A stretch of DNA of 64,000 bases from Natronorubrum bangense (GTDB lineage: Archaea; Halobacteriota; Halobacteria; Halobacteriales; Natrialbaceae). Made by a program: the position numbers and the translations under genes. Under the pieces are notes generated by a model. That model made no database searches, was not told where the DNA came from, and worked only from the letters and a program-made list of their open reading frames with translations. Below are positions 53,475-62,263 of the stretch, piece by piece. The DNA is taken from NCBI RefSeq assembly GCF_004799645.1, contig NZ_CP031305.1, positions 2,666,001 through 2,730,000 on the forward strand, given 5' to 3'. Position 1 is the first letter of the stretch. Each line of letters begins with the position of its first letter.

Positions 53475-54584
53475 ATGGACGAAATTACGTTTGCAGTAGT
53501 TGGAACCGGTGGTATCGGCCGACGAGCACTCGAAGTGAGCCAGCACAAAGATGCGCTGACCCCTGTCGCGGCGTGTGACCGCCACGGCACCGCGATCGAT
53601 TTCGATGGCCTCGACGTCGACGAGTTGCTGGCAGCGACGGAAGGCAACATCGATAACGAGGTCGCGACGGACGGCGGTGAGCGGACCGACGGTCCGCGAT
53701 CCTCGACAGGGCTCCGCTCTGATGGCGGTGTGGGTGCGACGGCCGCCGAGGGCGGCGTCAAACAACACGGCAAGGACAAAGGCGTCGTCGCTTCCGAGCA
53801 GGCCCACCCCAGCGAGGATTCGATTCAGGATATTATCGACCACGGTGACGGGATCGACGCCGTCTTGCTAGCGCTGCCGAACTACGAACACGACTTCATT
53901 CCCCGAACCGCTGATCGCTTCCTCGAGGGCGGCTACTCGGGTGTCATGATCGACGTGCTCAAACGCTCGCGCGTGATCAGTATGCTGGACGAGCGCCGCG
54001 AGGCGTTCGAGGACGCCGGTATCACGTTCATCTGTGGCGCTGGAGCGACGCCCGGCCTGCTGACCGGTGCGGCCGCACTTGCAGCCCAGTCGTTCGTCGA
54101 GGTCACTGACGTCGATATCCACTGGGGCGTCGGCCTCAAATCGGGCTACGAGGACAACCGCGGCACCGTCCGCGAGGACATCGCCCACCTCCCCGAGTAC
54201 GATATCGATACTGCTCGAGAGCTCTCCGACGAGGAGATCGAGGCGATCATCGACGACCACGACGGCGTCATCGAGTTCGAAGAGATGGAACACGCCGACG
54301 ATATCCTGCTCGAGCGCGCTGGCATCTGTGCTGCCGAAGACGTCTCCGTCGGCGGGATCTTAGACGTTCGCAGCGACGAGAAGCCGACGACGACCACTGT
54401 GTCCGTGACGGGGCGGACGTTCGACGGCGAGACGGCGACGAACACGTTCCAACTTGGCGACGAGACGAGCATGGAAGCGAACGTCAACGGGCCAGCGCTT
54501 GGCTACTTGCAAACCGGCGTCCGACGGAATCGAGCCGGCGAATACGGTGTCTTCGGCCCCGCCGAACTGATGCCCGGGTTCTGA
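53475..54584 (+). CDS. bioU: BioU-like NAD(P)H-dependent oxidoreductase (candidate for the missing BioA step)
   Basis: 369 aa. A Rossmann fold starts the protein (ITFAVVGTGGIGRRALEVS). The centre and the C-terminus follow the saccharopine-dehydrogenase/DAPA-type Rossmann enzymes. BioU converts KAPA to DAPA without BioA. In cyanobacterial BioU the reacting lysine is Lys 124. Here the candidate is Lys 163 in MIDVLKRSRVISM, and removing the insertion (residues about 68-106) puts it at about 124. The insertion is low-complexity and encoded by palindromic DNA. The position between bioB and bioF, with no bioA in the cluster, supports the role. Alternative: an aspartate or homoserine dehydrogenase relative. 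Confidence 0.7.
   Translation: MDEITFAVVGTGGIGRRALEVSQHKDALTPVAACDRHGTAIDFDGLDVDELLAATEGNIDNEVATDGGERTDGPRSSTGLRSDGGVGATAAEGGVKQHGKDKGVVASEQAHPSEDSIQDIIDHGDGIDAVLLALPNYEHDFIPRTADRFLEGGYSGVMIDVLKRSRVISMLDERREAFEDAGITFICGAGATPGLLTGAAALAAQSFVEVTDVDIHWGVGLKSGYEDNRGTVREDIAHLPEYDIDTARELSDEEIEAIIDDHDGVIEFEEMEHADDILLERAGICAAEDVSVGGILDVRSDEKPTTTTVSVTGRTFDGETATNTFQLGDETSMEANVNGPALGYLQTGVRRNRAGEYGVFGPAELMPGF
53679..53725 (+). repeat. Palindromic insertion in the BioU-like gene
   Basis: The arms GCGGACC (53681-53687) and GGTCCGC (53691-53697) form a perfect 7-bp hairpin with a 3-nt loop. GAGCGGA (53679-53685) can alternatively pair with TCCGCTC (53713-53719). The segment encodes ERTDGPRSSTGLRSDGG, which resembles the ERSSSGNQNSKSSDD of the purD insertion in pattern and frame. 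Confidence 0.55.
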
Positions 54585-54716
54585 GCCACGTGTGTCGAAC
54601 CGACGGCAGACGGTCCAGGACGGGTGAAATCGTCTATTGCGAAGTCGCTACGAGACGACGAGTGCAGGCGAGCCGTGCAAAACCGCGAATCCAGGCAGAA
54701 CCGTGAAAGTAAAACC

Positions 54717-55949
54717 ATGTCGATGACACCGTTCACCCGAATGGAAGACCGCGGGTTCGACCTCGAGGCCCGACTCGAGACCCTCGAGGACGCAACGCTG
54801 AAACGATCGTTATCACCCGTCGACCGGGTCGCCGAGCGGGGCTACTTCGCGGCCCCCGCCGGCGGCGGACTCCCGGTCCTCGAGTCGGACGAAGCGCTGG
54901 TGTTCGCTGCGAACAACTATCTCGGACTGACCGACGACCAGCGCGTCCAGGACGCGGCCCGACAGGCCGCAGCGACCGTCGGCACTGGTGCTGGTGCGAG
55001 CCGGCTCGTCACCGGTGATACGATGGTACACCACGACTTCGAGCGGCTACTGGCCGAGACGAAAAGCACCGAGCGCGCGCTCGCCTTTTCTTCGGGCTAC
55101 GCCGCGAACGTCGGCACGATCACGGCCCTCGAGCCGGACGTGATCTTCTCGGACGAGCTCAATCACGCGAGTATTATTGACGGCTGTCGGCTCACAAGTG
55201 CCGAGACAGTCGTCTACGACCACTGTGACGCTTCGAGCCTGCGTTCGAAACTCGAGGCACGGGCGGCCACGGCCGAGGGCGCTGGCGAATCGTGGCTGAT
55301 CGTCACCGACTCCGTGTTCAGCATGGACGGCACCGTCGCGCCGCTGACCGAAATCTGTGACCTCGCCGAGGAGTTCGGTGCGTGGGTGATGGTCGACGAA
55401 GCCCACGCCACTGGCCTGTACGCCAATGGCGGCGGCGTCGTGCAGGCAGAGGGGCTCGAGGATCGGGTCCAGATCCAGCTGGGAACGCTTTCGAAAGCAC
55501 TCGCGAGCCAGGGCGGCTACGTCGCGGGCAGCGAGGCGCTGATCGAGTGTCTAATCAACGACGCTCGCTCGTTCGTTTTCTCGACGGGACTTGCGCCGCC
55601 GGCTGCCGCGGCCGCGAGCGAGGCCTTACATATCGCCCGCCACAGCGACGCTCGAGAACGGCTCTGGGAGAACGTTGCCCACCTCCGGGACGGCCTCGAG
55701 TCGATGGGATACCGGGTGCTCGGCGAGTCACAGATCCTCCCCGTGCTCGTCGGCGACCGCGAGGACGCCCTCGCCCTCGCCGATGGGCTTCGGGAGCGAA
55801 ATATCGTCGCGCCAGCGATCCGGCCACCCACGGTGCCCGAGGGAACCAGTCGGATTCGGGTCGTCCCGATGGCGACCCACGACCAGAACGACATCGTCAC
55901 TTGCCTCGAGGCGTTCCGGGCGGCTGGCACCGACATCGGGCTGCGCTAA
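54717..55949 (+). CDS. bioF: 8-amino-7-oxononanoate synthase
   Basis: 410 aa, alpha-oxoamine synthase family (PLP). BioF makes KAPA from pimeloyl thioester and alanine. The PLP lysine stands in QIQLGTLSKALASQGGYVAG, and the DEAHATGLYANGG segment and the SRLVTGDTMVHHDFERLLA loop are conserved. An ATG two codons later is also possible. The gene starts 132 bp after the BioU-like gene and ends 3 bp before bioD. Confidence 0.95.
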   Translation: MSMTPFTRMEDRGFDLEARLETLEDATLKRSLSPVDRVAERGYFAAPAGGGLPVLESDEALVFAANNYLGLTDDQRVQDAARQAAATVGTGAGASRLVTGDTMVHHDFERLLAETKSTERALAFSSGYAANVGTITALEPDVIFSDELNHASIIDGCRLTSAETVVYDHCDASSLRSKLEARAATAEGAGESWLIVTDSVFSMDGTVAPLTEICDLAEEFGAWVMVDEAHATGLYANGGGVVQAEGLEDRVQIQLGTLSKALASQGGYVAGSEALIECLINDARSFVFSTGLAPPAAAAASEALHIARHSDARERLWENVAHLRDGLESMGYRVLGESQILPVLVGDREDALALADGLRERNIVAPAIRPPTVPEGTSRIRVVPMATHDQNDIVTCLEAFRAAGTDIGLR

Positions 55950-55952
55950 GCG

Positions 55953-56633
55953 ATGAGCGTTCCAATCGCCGTCGTCGGCACTGATACTGGCGTCGGCAAG
56001 ACCGTCGTGACTGCGGGCCTGACGCGCTGGCTCCGCGAGCAGGGGATCGACGCGCGGGCGATCAAACCCGCCCAGACCGGGTTTCCGCCCGATGACGACG
56101 CTGGCTTCGTCGCCGAGGCGTGTGGCGATCCCGACGCCGCGACCTGTTGTCGATATCTCGAGCCACCGCTCGCGCCACGTGTGGCCGCCGCCCGGAGTGG
56201 CGAAGAACTGACGTATGAGTCGATTCTGACGGCCTGTCGGGAGGCAATCGCCGAGGCCGAACAGCCGATCGTCGAAGGCATCGGTGGTCTTCGCGTGCCG
56301 CTTTCCGGCGACCACGAGGTGGTCGACCTCGTTGCCGACCTCGAGGCGACGGCGCTCGTCGTCACGCGATCCGGACTCGGCACGCTCAATCACACCGCAC
56401 TCTCGGTCGAGGCGCTCGAGCGCCGCGGAATCGACGTCGCTGGGATCGTCTGCAATGAGTACGCCGGTGAGACAGTCGCCGAGCGAACCAATCCCGCCGA
56501 ACTCGAGCGCATGACCGGCCACGACATCACGACGGTGCCACCGCTGGAGGGTGAGACGCCACGAGCGATGGCCGATGGCGTTGCTGATGGGCTTTCGGCG
56601 ACTGTTTTAAAACAGATCGTAACGGACGACTGA
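55953..56633 (+). CDS. bioD: Dethiobiotin synthetase
   Basis: 226 aa. It closes the ureido ring of dethiobiotin from DAPA, CO2 and ATP. The P-loop is GTDTGVGKT (9-17). Other motifs are KPAQTGFPPD, EGIGGLRVPLSGD and VARSGLGTLNHT (VVTRSGLGTLNHTA). It is the last gene of the biotin cluster and follows bioF by 3 bp. The stop is 6 bp from the convergent C2H2 gene. Confidence 0.95.
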   Translation: MSVPIAVVGTDTGVGKTVVTAGLTRWLREQGIDARAIKPAQTGFPPDDDAGFVAEACGDPDAATCCRYLEPPLAPRVAAARSGEELTYESILTACREAIAEAEQPIVEGIGGLRVPLSGDHEVVDLVADLEATALVVTRSGLGTLNHTALSVEALERRGIDVAGIVCNEYAGETVAERTNPAELERMTGHDITTVPPLEGETPRAMADGVADGLSATVLKQIVTDD

Positions 56634-56639
56634 CGCGTC

Positions 56640-56840
56640 TCAGTCGGCCGATGGAATCAGCTGTTTTTCGCTGGCTACCCCTGGCCTGTCGTCGATCGAA
56701 CTGTCGATCCCAGTGTCGTGTAGTTCGATGAATTCGGTGACGATTTCGGATTTCCGGTGTTCGACCTCGAGGTGCACGTGGAGGGAGGTCCGTTCGTCGT
56801 ACGTCTCCGTACAGAGGGGGCAGCGATGTCGGTTGTTCAT
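56640..56840 (-). CDS. C2H2 zinc-finger microprotein
   Basis: 66 aa. A single classical zinc finger is present in HRCPLCTETYDERTSLHVHLEVEH (Cys-x2-Cys-x12-His-x4-His). The rest is acidic. This family of short haloarchaeal zinc-finger proteins is usually considered regulatory or protein-binding. It is convergent with bioD. Confidence 0.75.
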   Translation of the reverse strand: MNNRHRCPLCTETYDERTSLHVHLEVEHRKSEIVTEFIELHDTGIDSSIDDRPGVASEKQLIPSAD

Positions 56841-56947
56841 TCGTTACTCACCGTCACGTGTTACCATGGCTCTGCAGAGTAATAGTGTTGTTTGTCGGGT
56901 GCTTCGACACGTTCATGGCGATGAACGGTTCGGCAAGCCGACACACG

Positions 56948-58435
56948 TTACATGAAGTCGCTCAGTCCCGACTGCCCGTCGTCGGTGTCATCGGCCGCGG
57001 TCTCTGACTCCGTCGTTGTCGTGTCCGTCCCTGCATCTGCCGCTGCCGTGAGCGTCTCCTGGTCGTTCGTCTCGTCGTCTCCTGCAGCGGTGTCAGCAGC
57101 TGTATTCCCGTCGCTCGAGTTGCCAGCATCGAAAAACGCACCCCCCGAGTGCTCGACCGTTTCTTCGGCGATCAGTTCTTCAGCGTCGGCGACGATCGAC
57201 TGGACCTTATTCGTGTCTTTGCCGCTCCCGGTGACGAAGGAGACCTCCGTCTCGTCGAGTTCGTAGACGGCGGCCATCCGGACGGTCAGTTCGCGGTTTT
57301 TACAGTGGTGAGTCATCGCCGAGAGAAACGGGAGGATCTCCCGCCGGGCAGTCGCGACGCTCGTTCCCTCGCGTTCGGCGATGCGTTCGGCGATTGCGTC
57401 ACGGGTGTTTCGGGTCCCCTTCGTACGACCGAGTTTCGACCAGTAACTCGGCGGGCCGTAGCGGGTCCAGCCCCCTTTCGAGCCGCGCCGGGAGGCAGCG
57501 ACACCGGCGGTCATGTTGTCGGTCGCATACCGCCAGTAGGAGTAGTTCTGGGTTGCTCGCACCCGACCAAGCCAGCGGTCGGCGTTCGAGAGGTACCCGT
57601 AGGCATCAGCCAACTCTGCCCCCTCGTAATCTTTCGGGACGTTGTCTTCGATCCAGTTCAACATCTCGTCGGGGTTCTCGTCGACGTCGTAGGATGCCCG
57701 CAGCGCGCCTTCGGCGTCTTCTTCCTTGATCAGCGCATCGAGGAAGTCGAAGATTCCCTCAGTGGTGTCCCGGTCGCCCGTGACGACGTCGTCGACCGTC
57801 AGCCGTTCGGCCGTTTCGGCGACTGCCTGCAGGTCGTTGACCGCAGAGCGAAGGTCGCCGCTGGTCGCGTCGGCGATTTTCTTCAGGGCGTCCTCCTCGA
57901 ACTCGATGCCCTCGCGCCGGCAGATATCTCGCAACACCGGGACGATCGACCGCTTCGAGACGTCGCGGAACTCGACCGTCTCACAGGCGTTTCGCAGCGA
58001 CTGGCTCATGTCGTAGAACTCGTTTGCCACGAGCACGATCGGCTGGTTTGCGTTCTTGACGACCCGCGTGACCTCCCTCGAGCCGCCGTAGTCGGCGTTG
58101 CCGTGGAAGTTGTCGGCTTCGTCCAAGACGACGAGTCGGCGGCCGGCCCCGCCTGCGGTGAGCGTTCCGCTTTTTGCAGCCTCGCCCGCGATCCGTTCGA
58201 TGACGTCGGCCTTCCGATTGTCGCTGGCGTTGAGTTCCATCACGGGCCAGCCCAGATCGTTGGCCAGCGCGTGGGCAGCCGACGTTTTCCCGACACCCGG
58301 ACTCCCGTGGACGATCACCGCTTCCCGGTGGTCGTCCCACGTCTGTGCCCACTCTTTGAGCTGGTCACGGGCTTTGTTGTTCCCACGTACCTCCGACAGC
58401 GTCGTCGGACGGTACTTTTCGGTCCAGTCGCTCAT
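56948..58435 (-). CDS. rfcL: Replication factor C large subunit
   Basis: 495 aa. It loads the PCNA clamp onto primed DNA together with the small subunit. The Walker A motif is GSPGVGKT (44-51) and the Walker B LVVLDEADN (101-109). The sensor region (NEFYDMSQSLRNACETVEF) and the RFC C-terminal domain (WRYATDNMTAGVAASRRGSKGGWTRY) are complete. A long acidic, disordered tail leads to QSGLSDFM, a PCNA-interacting (PIP-box-like) motif at the very end. The gene is divergent from the glutamate-cysteine ligase-like gene. Confidence 0.96.
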   Translation of the reverse strand: MSDWTEKYRPTTLSEVRGNNKARDQLKEWAQTWDDHREAVIVHGSPGVGKTSAAHALANDLGWPVMELNASDNRKADVIERIAGEAAKSGTLTAGGAGRRLVVLDEADNFHGNADYGGSREVTRVVKNANQPIVLVANEFYDMSQSLRNACETVEFRDVSKRSIVPVLRDICRREGIEFEEDALKKIADATSGDLRSAVNDLQAVAETAERLTVDDVVTGDRDTTEGIFDFLDALIKEEDAEGALRASYDVDENPDEMLNWIEDNVPKDYEGAELADAYGYLSNADRWLGRVRATQNYSYWRYATDNMTAGVAASRRGSKGGWTRYGPPSYWSKLGRTKGTRNTRDAIAERIAEREGTSVATARREILPFLSAMTHHCKNRELTVRMAAVYELDETEVSFVTGSGKDTNKVQSIVADAEELIAEETVEHSGGAFFDAGNSSDGNTAADTAAGDDETNDQETLTAAADAGTDTTTTESETAADDTDDGQSGLSDFM

Positions 58436-58740
58436 TGGACACTGATTGGGGTGAGTCGCGTTTAGTGGTTGCGGAGCGTCACTCCTCGGAGATCGTCTTC
58501 AGGTCGAGACGTGGTGTGACTCCCTCGTATGTGTCGTCACTGGAGACGATGGTATTGCCGTCCGATTCGACACGGTCGAGTGTGTCGAATGGCGTGACTC
58601 AGTGGTCTTCCACGTATGTCGCCGCCGTAACGACTGTCTCCACGTCACCGCGTCCCTCGACGAGGGTCGCGGCGTTCGAGACGACGCGTTCGGTGCGGGC
58701 ACACCTACTTCTAAGCAACTGGGACGGGTTTGTATCGGTG
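58436..58740. other. Intergenic region between rfcL and the ligase-like gene
   Basis: 305 bp that hold the gene fragment described above. The promoters of the two divergent genes must lie at the two ends. Confidence 0.5.
58479..58710 (-). pseudogene. Fragment of an unidentified haloarchaeal gene, in-frame stop
   Basis: The minus strand reads RVVSNAATLVEGRGDVETVV...ATYVEDH, then a TGA at 58599-58601. It continues in the same frame with TPFDTLDRVESDGNTIVSSD and DTYEGVTPRLDLKTISEE to a second TGA at 58479. The composition is that of a real haloarchaeal protein on both sides of the stop, and the 5' end is missing. I read it as a decayed gene. I do not recognise the family. Confidence 0.5.
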
Positions 58741-60255
58741 ATGGCGGATCGCATCGACCTCGTCAGACGATCGCTCGAGGACACGACACAACGCGAGTTC
58801 AACCGTCGCGTCGACGAGCAAGCCACCCGTCTCACCGACGCTGTTCGCGCGGGCCGACTCGACAACCCCAGCTTCGGGCTTGGAATCGAACTCGAGGCGT
58901 ACGCTGTCGATGACACGGGTCGGCTCACTCGAGTGCCTGATGCCGTCCTCGAGGGACCCTGTGAGAAAGAACTCGGCCGACACAACGTCGAGTTCAACAC
59001 GAGTCCGAACCGGTTCGATGGGGACGAGGCCACTGTGCAGGCGGCACAGCTCCGGCGTCGCTACCGACGCGTCCAGCAGGCTGCTGAGCAAGCGGACACG
59101 GAGATCGTTCTGGACGCGATGTGGACGATACCGCCACGAGAGGGCACCCAGGCGTACCTCTCGGACGTCCGCGAACGTGACGGGGTGACCATCGCCGAAA
59201 ACATGACGCCGTCGGCCCGATACTGGGCGATCGACAACGACGTGCTGGGCCAGACAGAGGGAGCGATCACTCTCTCTGTTCCGGGGGCCGAGCGTGAGTT
59301 CCCGTCGATCCTGTTCGAGTCGCTCGCCAGTTCGATCCAGCCCCACGTGCAGGTTCCCGACGTGGAGGCGTTTCCCCGCTACTACAACACCGCCATCCGG
59401 ACCCTCGGTCCGGTGCTCGCAGTCGCGACCAACGCACCGCTTCTCCCACCGGATCTGTACGACATCGAGGATCCGTACCGCGTGCTCGAGGAGACCGATC
59501 ACGAACTTCGGATCCCGGTGTTCGAACAGTCGATCAACCAGGCGTGGGAGAAAGTGTGCTTCCCCGCGGAGATACAGCGAACAGCCGAGACGATCGACAC
59601 CCTCGTCGCCGACCCAACGTGTGCACCGTTTCTCCGTGAATGGCTCGCAGACGGTGACCGTGAGACGCTTACGGACCGGTTCTGGGAGCTCAACCACAAG
59701 CGGGGCACCTACTGGCGGTGGCTTCGAGCCGTCATCGGCGGGCAGCCGGTCGGGCAGGGCGACCACTGGTCGATCCGTATCGAGTACCGACCGCTCCCAA
59801 CACAGCCGACGATCGCCGAGAACATCGGATTCCAGTGGCTGGTCGCCGGCCTCGTCCGCGGGCTGTGTGCGGCCGATCATCCGCTCGTGAGCCTCGAGCA
59901 CGACGCTGCCAAGCGGAGTTTCTACAGCGCGGTCAAAAACGGACTCGACGCCGACCTCGTCTGGGTGACTGCCGACGGTGATCGAACGACCGATCGAGCC
60001 GTGCTCTACGAGGAACTCTTCGCGTTCGCTCGCCGCGGGCTCCGTATGCAGGGGATCGCCACCGAGTCGATTGAGGAGTATCTCGCACCGCTCGAGGCGC
60101 GCTGGACGGCCCGCACGACGCCAAGCCGATGGAAACTCGACCGCGTCCGCGAGCAGCTCGACGCAGGCATGCCGTTCGACGACGCCGTCCACGAGATGCA
60201 AACCGAGTACATCCGTCAGGCACGGACCGGTGAGCCGATCACGCAGTGGCCCTGA
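58741..60255 (+). CDS. Glutamate-cysteine ligase-like protein
   Basis: 504 aa. The ATP-grasp-like GCS/carboxylate-amine ligase fold is suggested by FGLGIELEAYAVDDTGRLT, ELGRHNVEFNTSPNRFDGD, and the later GDHWSIRIEYRPLPTQPTIAENIGFQWLVAGLV. The family couples glutamate to cysteine or a related amine with ATP. Haloarchaea contain gamma-glutamylcysteine as their main thiol, which would fit. The substrate is unproven, so I give no symbol. The start at 58741 is chosen; a GTG one codon earlier is possible. CinA-like follows at 68 bp on the same strand. Confidence 0.75.
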   Translation: MADRIDLVRRSLEDTTQREFNRRVDEQATRLTDAVRAGRLDNPSFGLGIELEAYAVDDTGRLTRVPDAVLEGPCEKELGRHNVEFNTSPNRFDGDEATVQAAQLRRRYRRVQQAAEQADTEIVLDAMWTIPPREGTQAYLSDVRERDGVTIAENMTPSARYWAIDNDVLGQTEGAITLSVPGAEREFPSILFESLASSIQPHVQVPDVEAFPRYYNTAIRTLGPVLAVATNAPLLPPDLYDIEDPYRVLEETDHELRIPVFEQSINQAWEKVCFPAEIQRTAETIDTLVADPTCAPFLREWLADGDRETLTDRFWELNHKRGTYWRWLRAVIGGQPVGQGDHWSIRIEYRPLPTQPTIAENIGFQWLVAGLVRGLCAADHPLVSLEHDAAKRSFYSAVKNGLDADLVWVTADGDRTTDRAVLYEELFAFARRGLRMQGIATESIEEYLAPLEARWTARTTPSRWKLDRVREQLDAGMPFDDAVHEMQTEYIRQARTGEPITQWP

Positions 60256-60322
60256 ACTCGGTGCCGCCCGACGGTGCTCGAGCGAGCGGAGCGGCTAACT
60301 GGGCTGATCCCGAACACGTCTC

Positions 60323-61072
60323 ATGCACGTCGCACTCGTCACCGTCGGCGACGAACTCCTCGCAGGGTCGACGACGAACACCAACGCCGCGTGGCTAGCA
60401 TCGGCGATCACCGACCGGGGGAGTTCCGTTGAACGCATCCTGACGATTCCTGACGACCGCGACCTCATCGCCGACACCGTCTCCCGCTGGGCAGCGGCGT
60501 TCGACGCGGTTATTGTCACCGGTGGGATCGGCGGCACGCCTGACGACATCACCGTCGAGGCCGTCGCGGACGGGCTAGGACGCGACCTCGTCGTTCACAA
60601 CGGGATCAAAGACAGACTGCTCGAGAAAGCAGCCGCCTTCCGTGCGGAAAACCCGGAGCTGGTCGCGGAGTACGATCTGCAGCTTGATTTCGACGCCGCG
60701 GCATCGATTCCCGAGGGTGCGACGCCGATCGTCGTCGACGAAGCCTGGGCACCGGGCTGTCTCGTCGAGAACGTCTACGTCTTCGCCGGCATTCCAGACG
60801 AGATGCGCGCCATGTTCGACCACGTCGCCGAGGAGTTCGCCGGCGACGGCGTCGCCCGAACGATTTTCACACCGGCACCCGAGGGGGCACTCCACGACGC
60901 CCTCGAGGGCGTGACCGAGGCGTTCGATGTGACCGTCGGCAGCTATCCACGCAGCGAGCACCGCCCGGGTCGAATCCGAGTCACGGGAACAGATGAGACG
61001 ACCGTCGAGAACGCGGTCGAATGGCTCCAGCACCGGGTCGAAACGATTGCACCGCCGATGGCCAACGATTGA
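60323..61072 (+). CDS. CinA-like molybdopterin-binding domain protein (COG1058)
   Basis: 249 aa. The MoaB/MogA-like domain is clear (VALVTVGDELLAGSTTNTNAAWLASAI, VIVTGGIGGTPDDITVEAVADGLGRDLV, VYVFAGIPDEMRAMFDHV). It corresponds to the N-terminal CinA domain alone, without the C-terminal NMN deamidase domain. Relatives include nucleoside pyrophosphatases and molybdopterin enzymes. It probably follows the ligase-like gene in one transcript. Function unproven. Confidence 0.85.
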   Translation: MHVALVTVGDELLAGSTTNTNAAWLASAITDRGSSVERILTIPDDRDLIADTVSRWAAAFDAVIVTGGIGGTPDDITVEAVADGLGRDLVVHNGIKDRLLEKAAAFRAENPELVAEYDLQLDFDAAASIPEGATPIVVDEAWAPGCLVENVYVFAGIPDEMRAMFDHVAEEFAGDGVARTIFTPAPEGALHDALEGVTEAFDVTVGSYPRSEHRPGRIRVTGTDETTVENAVEWLQHRVETIAPPMAND

Positions 61073-61236
61073 TCCACACGTCGATGGGTCTCGAGTACAG
61101 CCGTCCGATGTTGTCTGGTCACGCGTCAGCTGGTGGCCAGTTTTCCCAGAGAGGCAGCTATCTACGAGCTTCGATGACCGTCGTCACGTCGGCCACGGTC
61201 CAGTAGCTACTTGGGGTGGCCACGCAACCGTCGCAT

Positions 61237-61947
61237 ATGAGCGGCCGTGGGCCAAAACGGGAACTCGCAGAGAAGATCGCCGGGGAGATCACGCTGAGTG
61301 ACAACCCCGGCGCGACGCTGCGAAAGTGGCGAACCGACTTCAGCATCTCGCAGACGGATCTCGCGGCGGAGTTGGAGATTTCGTCGTCAGTGATCTCCGA
61401 CTACGAGAGTGGGCGGCGAGAGAGCCCCGGCATTGGCGTCATCCGCCGACTCGTCAGGGGGTTGCTCGCAATCGACGAACGACGGGGCGGCGATCGAATC
61501 CGGCAGTACGGCCGGGTGCTTTCGGCCGGCTTCGAAAGCGACATCGTCTACGACCTCCGGGAGTACGCGACATCGATCCCGCTCGTGAAACTGTACGACG
61601 ATATCGATGCGACCGAGATCACGCCCGGCAACACCGACCGCATCAGCGGGCACACGGTTATCAACAGCATCGAGGCAATCACTCGCCTCTCGAGTGAGGA
61701 GTTCTTCCGGCTGTACGGCCAGAGCACGAACCGTGTGCTGGTGTTTACGGGCGTCACCCGCGGTGAGTCGCCACTCGTTGCCCTGCGGGTCGTCAACCCG
61801 ACGCCAAACGCCGTGATCCTCCACGGAATCGACGAGGACGAACTGTGGGATCACGCAGCCGATCTCGCCCGGATCGACGGCTACTCGCTTGCCGTGACGA
61901 ACACGGATCTCGACGATCTGCTCGAGTATCTCGTCAGTCTGGAGTAG
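61237..61947 (+). CDS. XRE-type helix-turn-helix transcriptional regulator (COG1709-like)
   Basis: 236 aa. The DNA-binding HTH is SISQTDLAAELEISSSVISDYESGRR (residues about 38-63). A C-terminal ligand-like domain follows (HTVINSIEAITRLSSEEFFRLYGQSTNRVLVFTGVTRGESPLVALRVVNPTP). This arrangement is a conserved euryarchaeal family with one HTH and a sensor domain of unknown ligand. The ATG at 61237 removes a weak seven-residue N-terminal extension from a GTG start. Confidence 0.88.
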   Translation: MSGRGPKRELAEKIAGEITLSDNPGATLRKWRTDFSISQTDLAAELEISSSVISDYESGRRESPGIGVIRRLVRGLLAIDERRGGDRIRQYGRVLSAGFESDIVYDLREYATSIPLVKLYDDIDATEITPGNTDRISGHTVINSIEAITRLSSEEFFRLYGQSTNRVLVFTGVTRGESPLVALRVVNPTPNAVILHGIDEDELWDHAADLARIDGYSLAVTNTDLDDLLEYLVSLE

Positions 61948-61969
61948 ATCACGAACGGTGGTGCACAGA

Positions 61970-62149
61970 ATGCTGACCCGAATGGAACAGCTGACGGTCG
62001 CGCTGACGGGCGTCTTTCTCGGGACACTGGCAGTAGCAGTCTCTGTCGGCAGTCCGGTGGTCTGGCTCGCCTGGGGGGTGACGATGGTGCTGCTCGCGGG
62101 AAGCGCCCTCGTCTACGCCAATCGGTCCGACCCGCCGCTGGACGACTGA
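61970..62149 (+). CDS. Small two-pass membrane protein
   Basis: 59 aa from the ATG at 61970 (in-frame alternatives: GTG at 61958, ATG at 61982). Two hydrophobic segments (LTVALTGVFLGTLAVAVSVG, VVWLAWGVTMVLLAGSALVY) are followed by a short charged tail. It lies 22 bp after the HTH regulator gene on the same strand and could be co-transcribed. Function unknown. Confidence 0.55.
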   Translation: MLTRMEQLTVALTGVFLGTLAVAVSVGSPVVWLAWGVTMVLLAGSALVYANRSDPPLDD

Positions 62150-62263
62150 GACGGACACCTGTCAGTCGGTGCCAGCGCGAGCGATTCTGCGATTGTACCG
62201 GCCACTCAGAACAGCAGCTGTAAGCGCGAGTGCGTCTCCAAGCGGTGGCGATCGAAGACCAGT

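Noticed and set aside
58711..60201. 496-codon minus-strand open frame opposite the ligase-like gene
   Set aside because: It is the complement of a well supported plus-strand gene.
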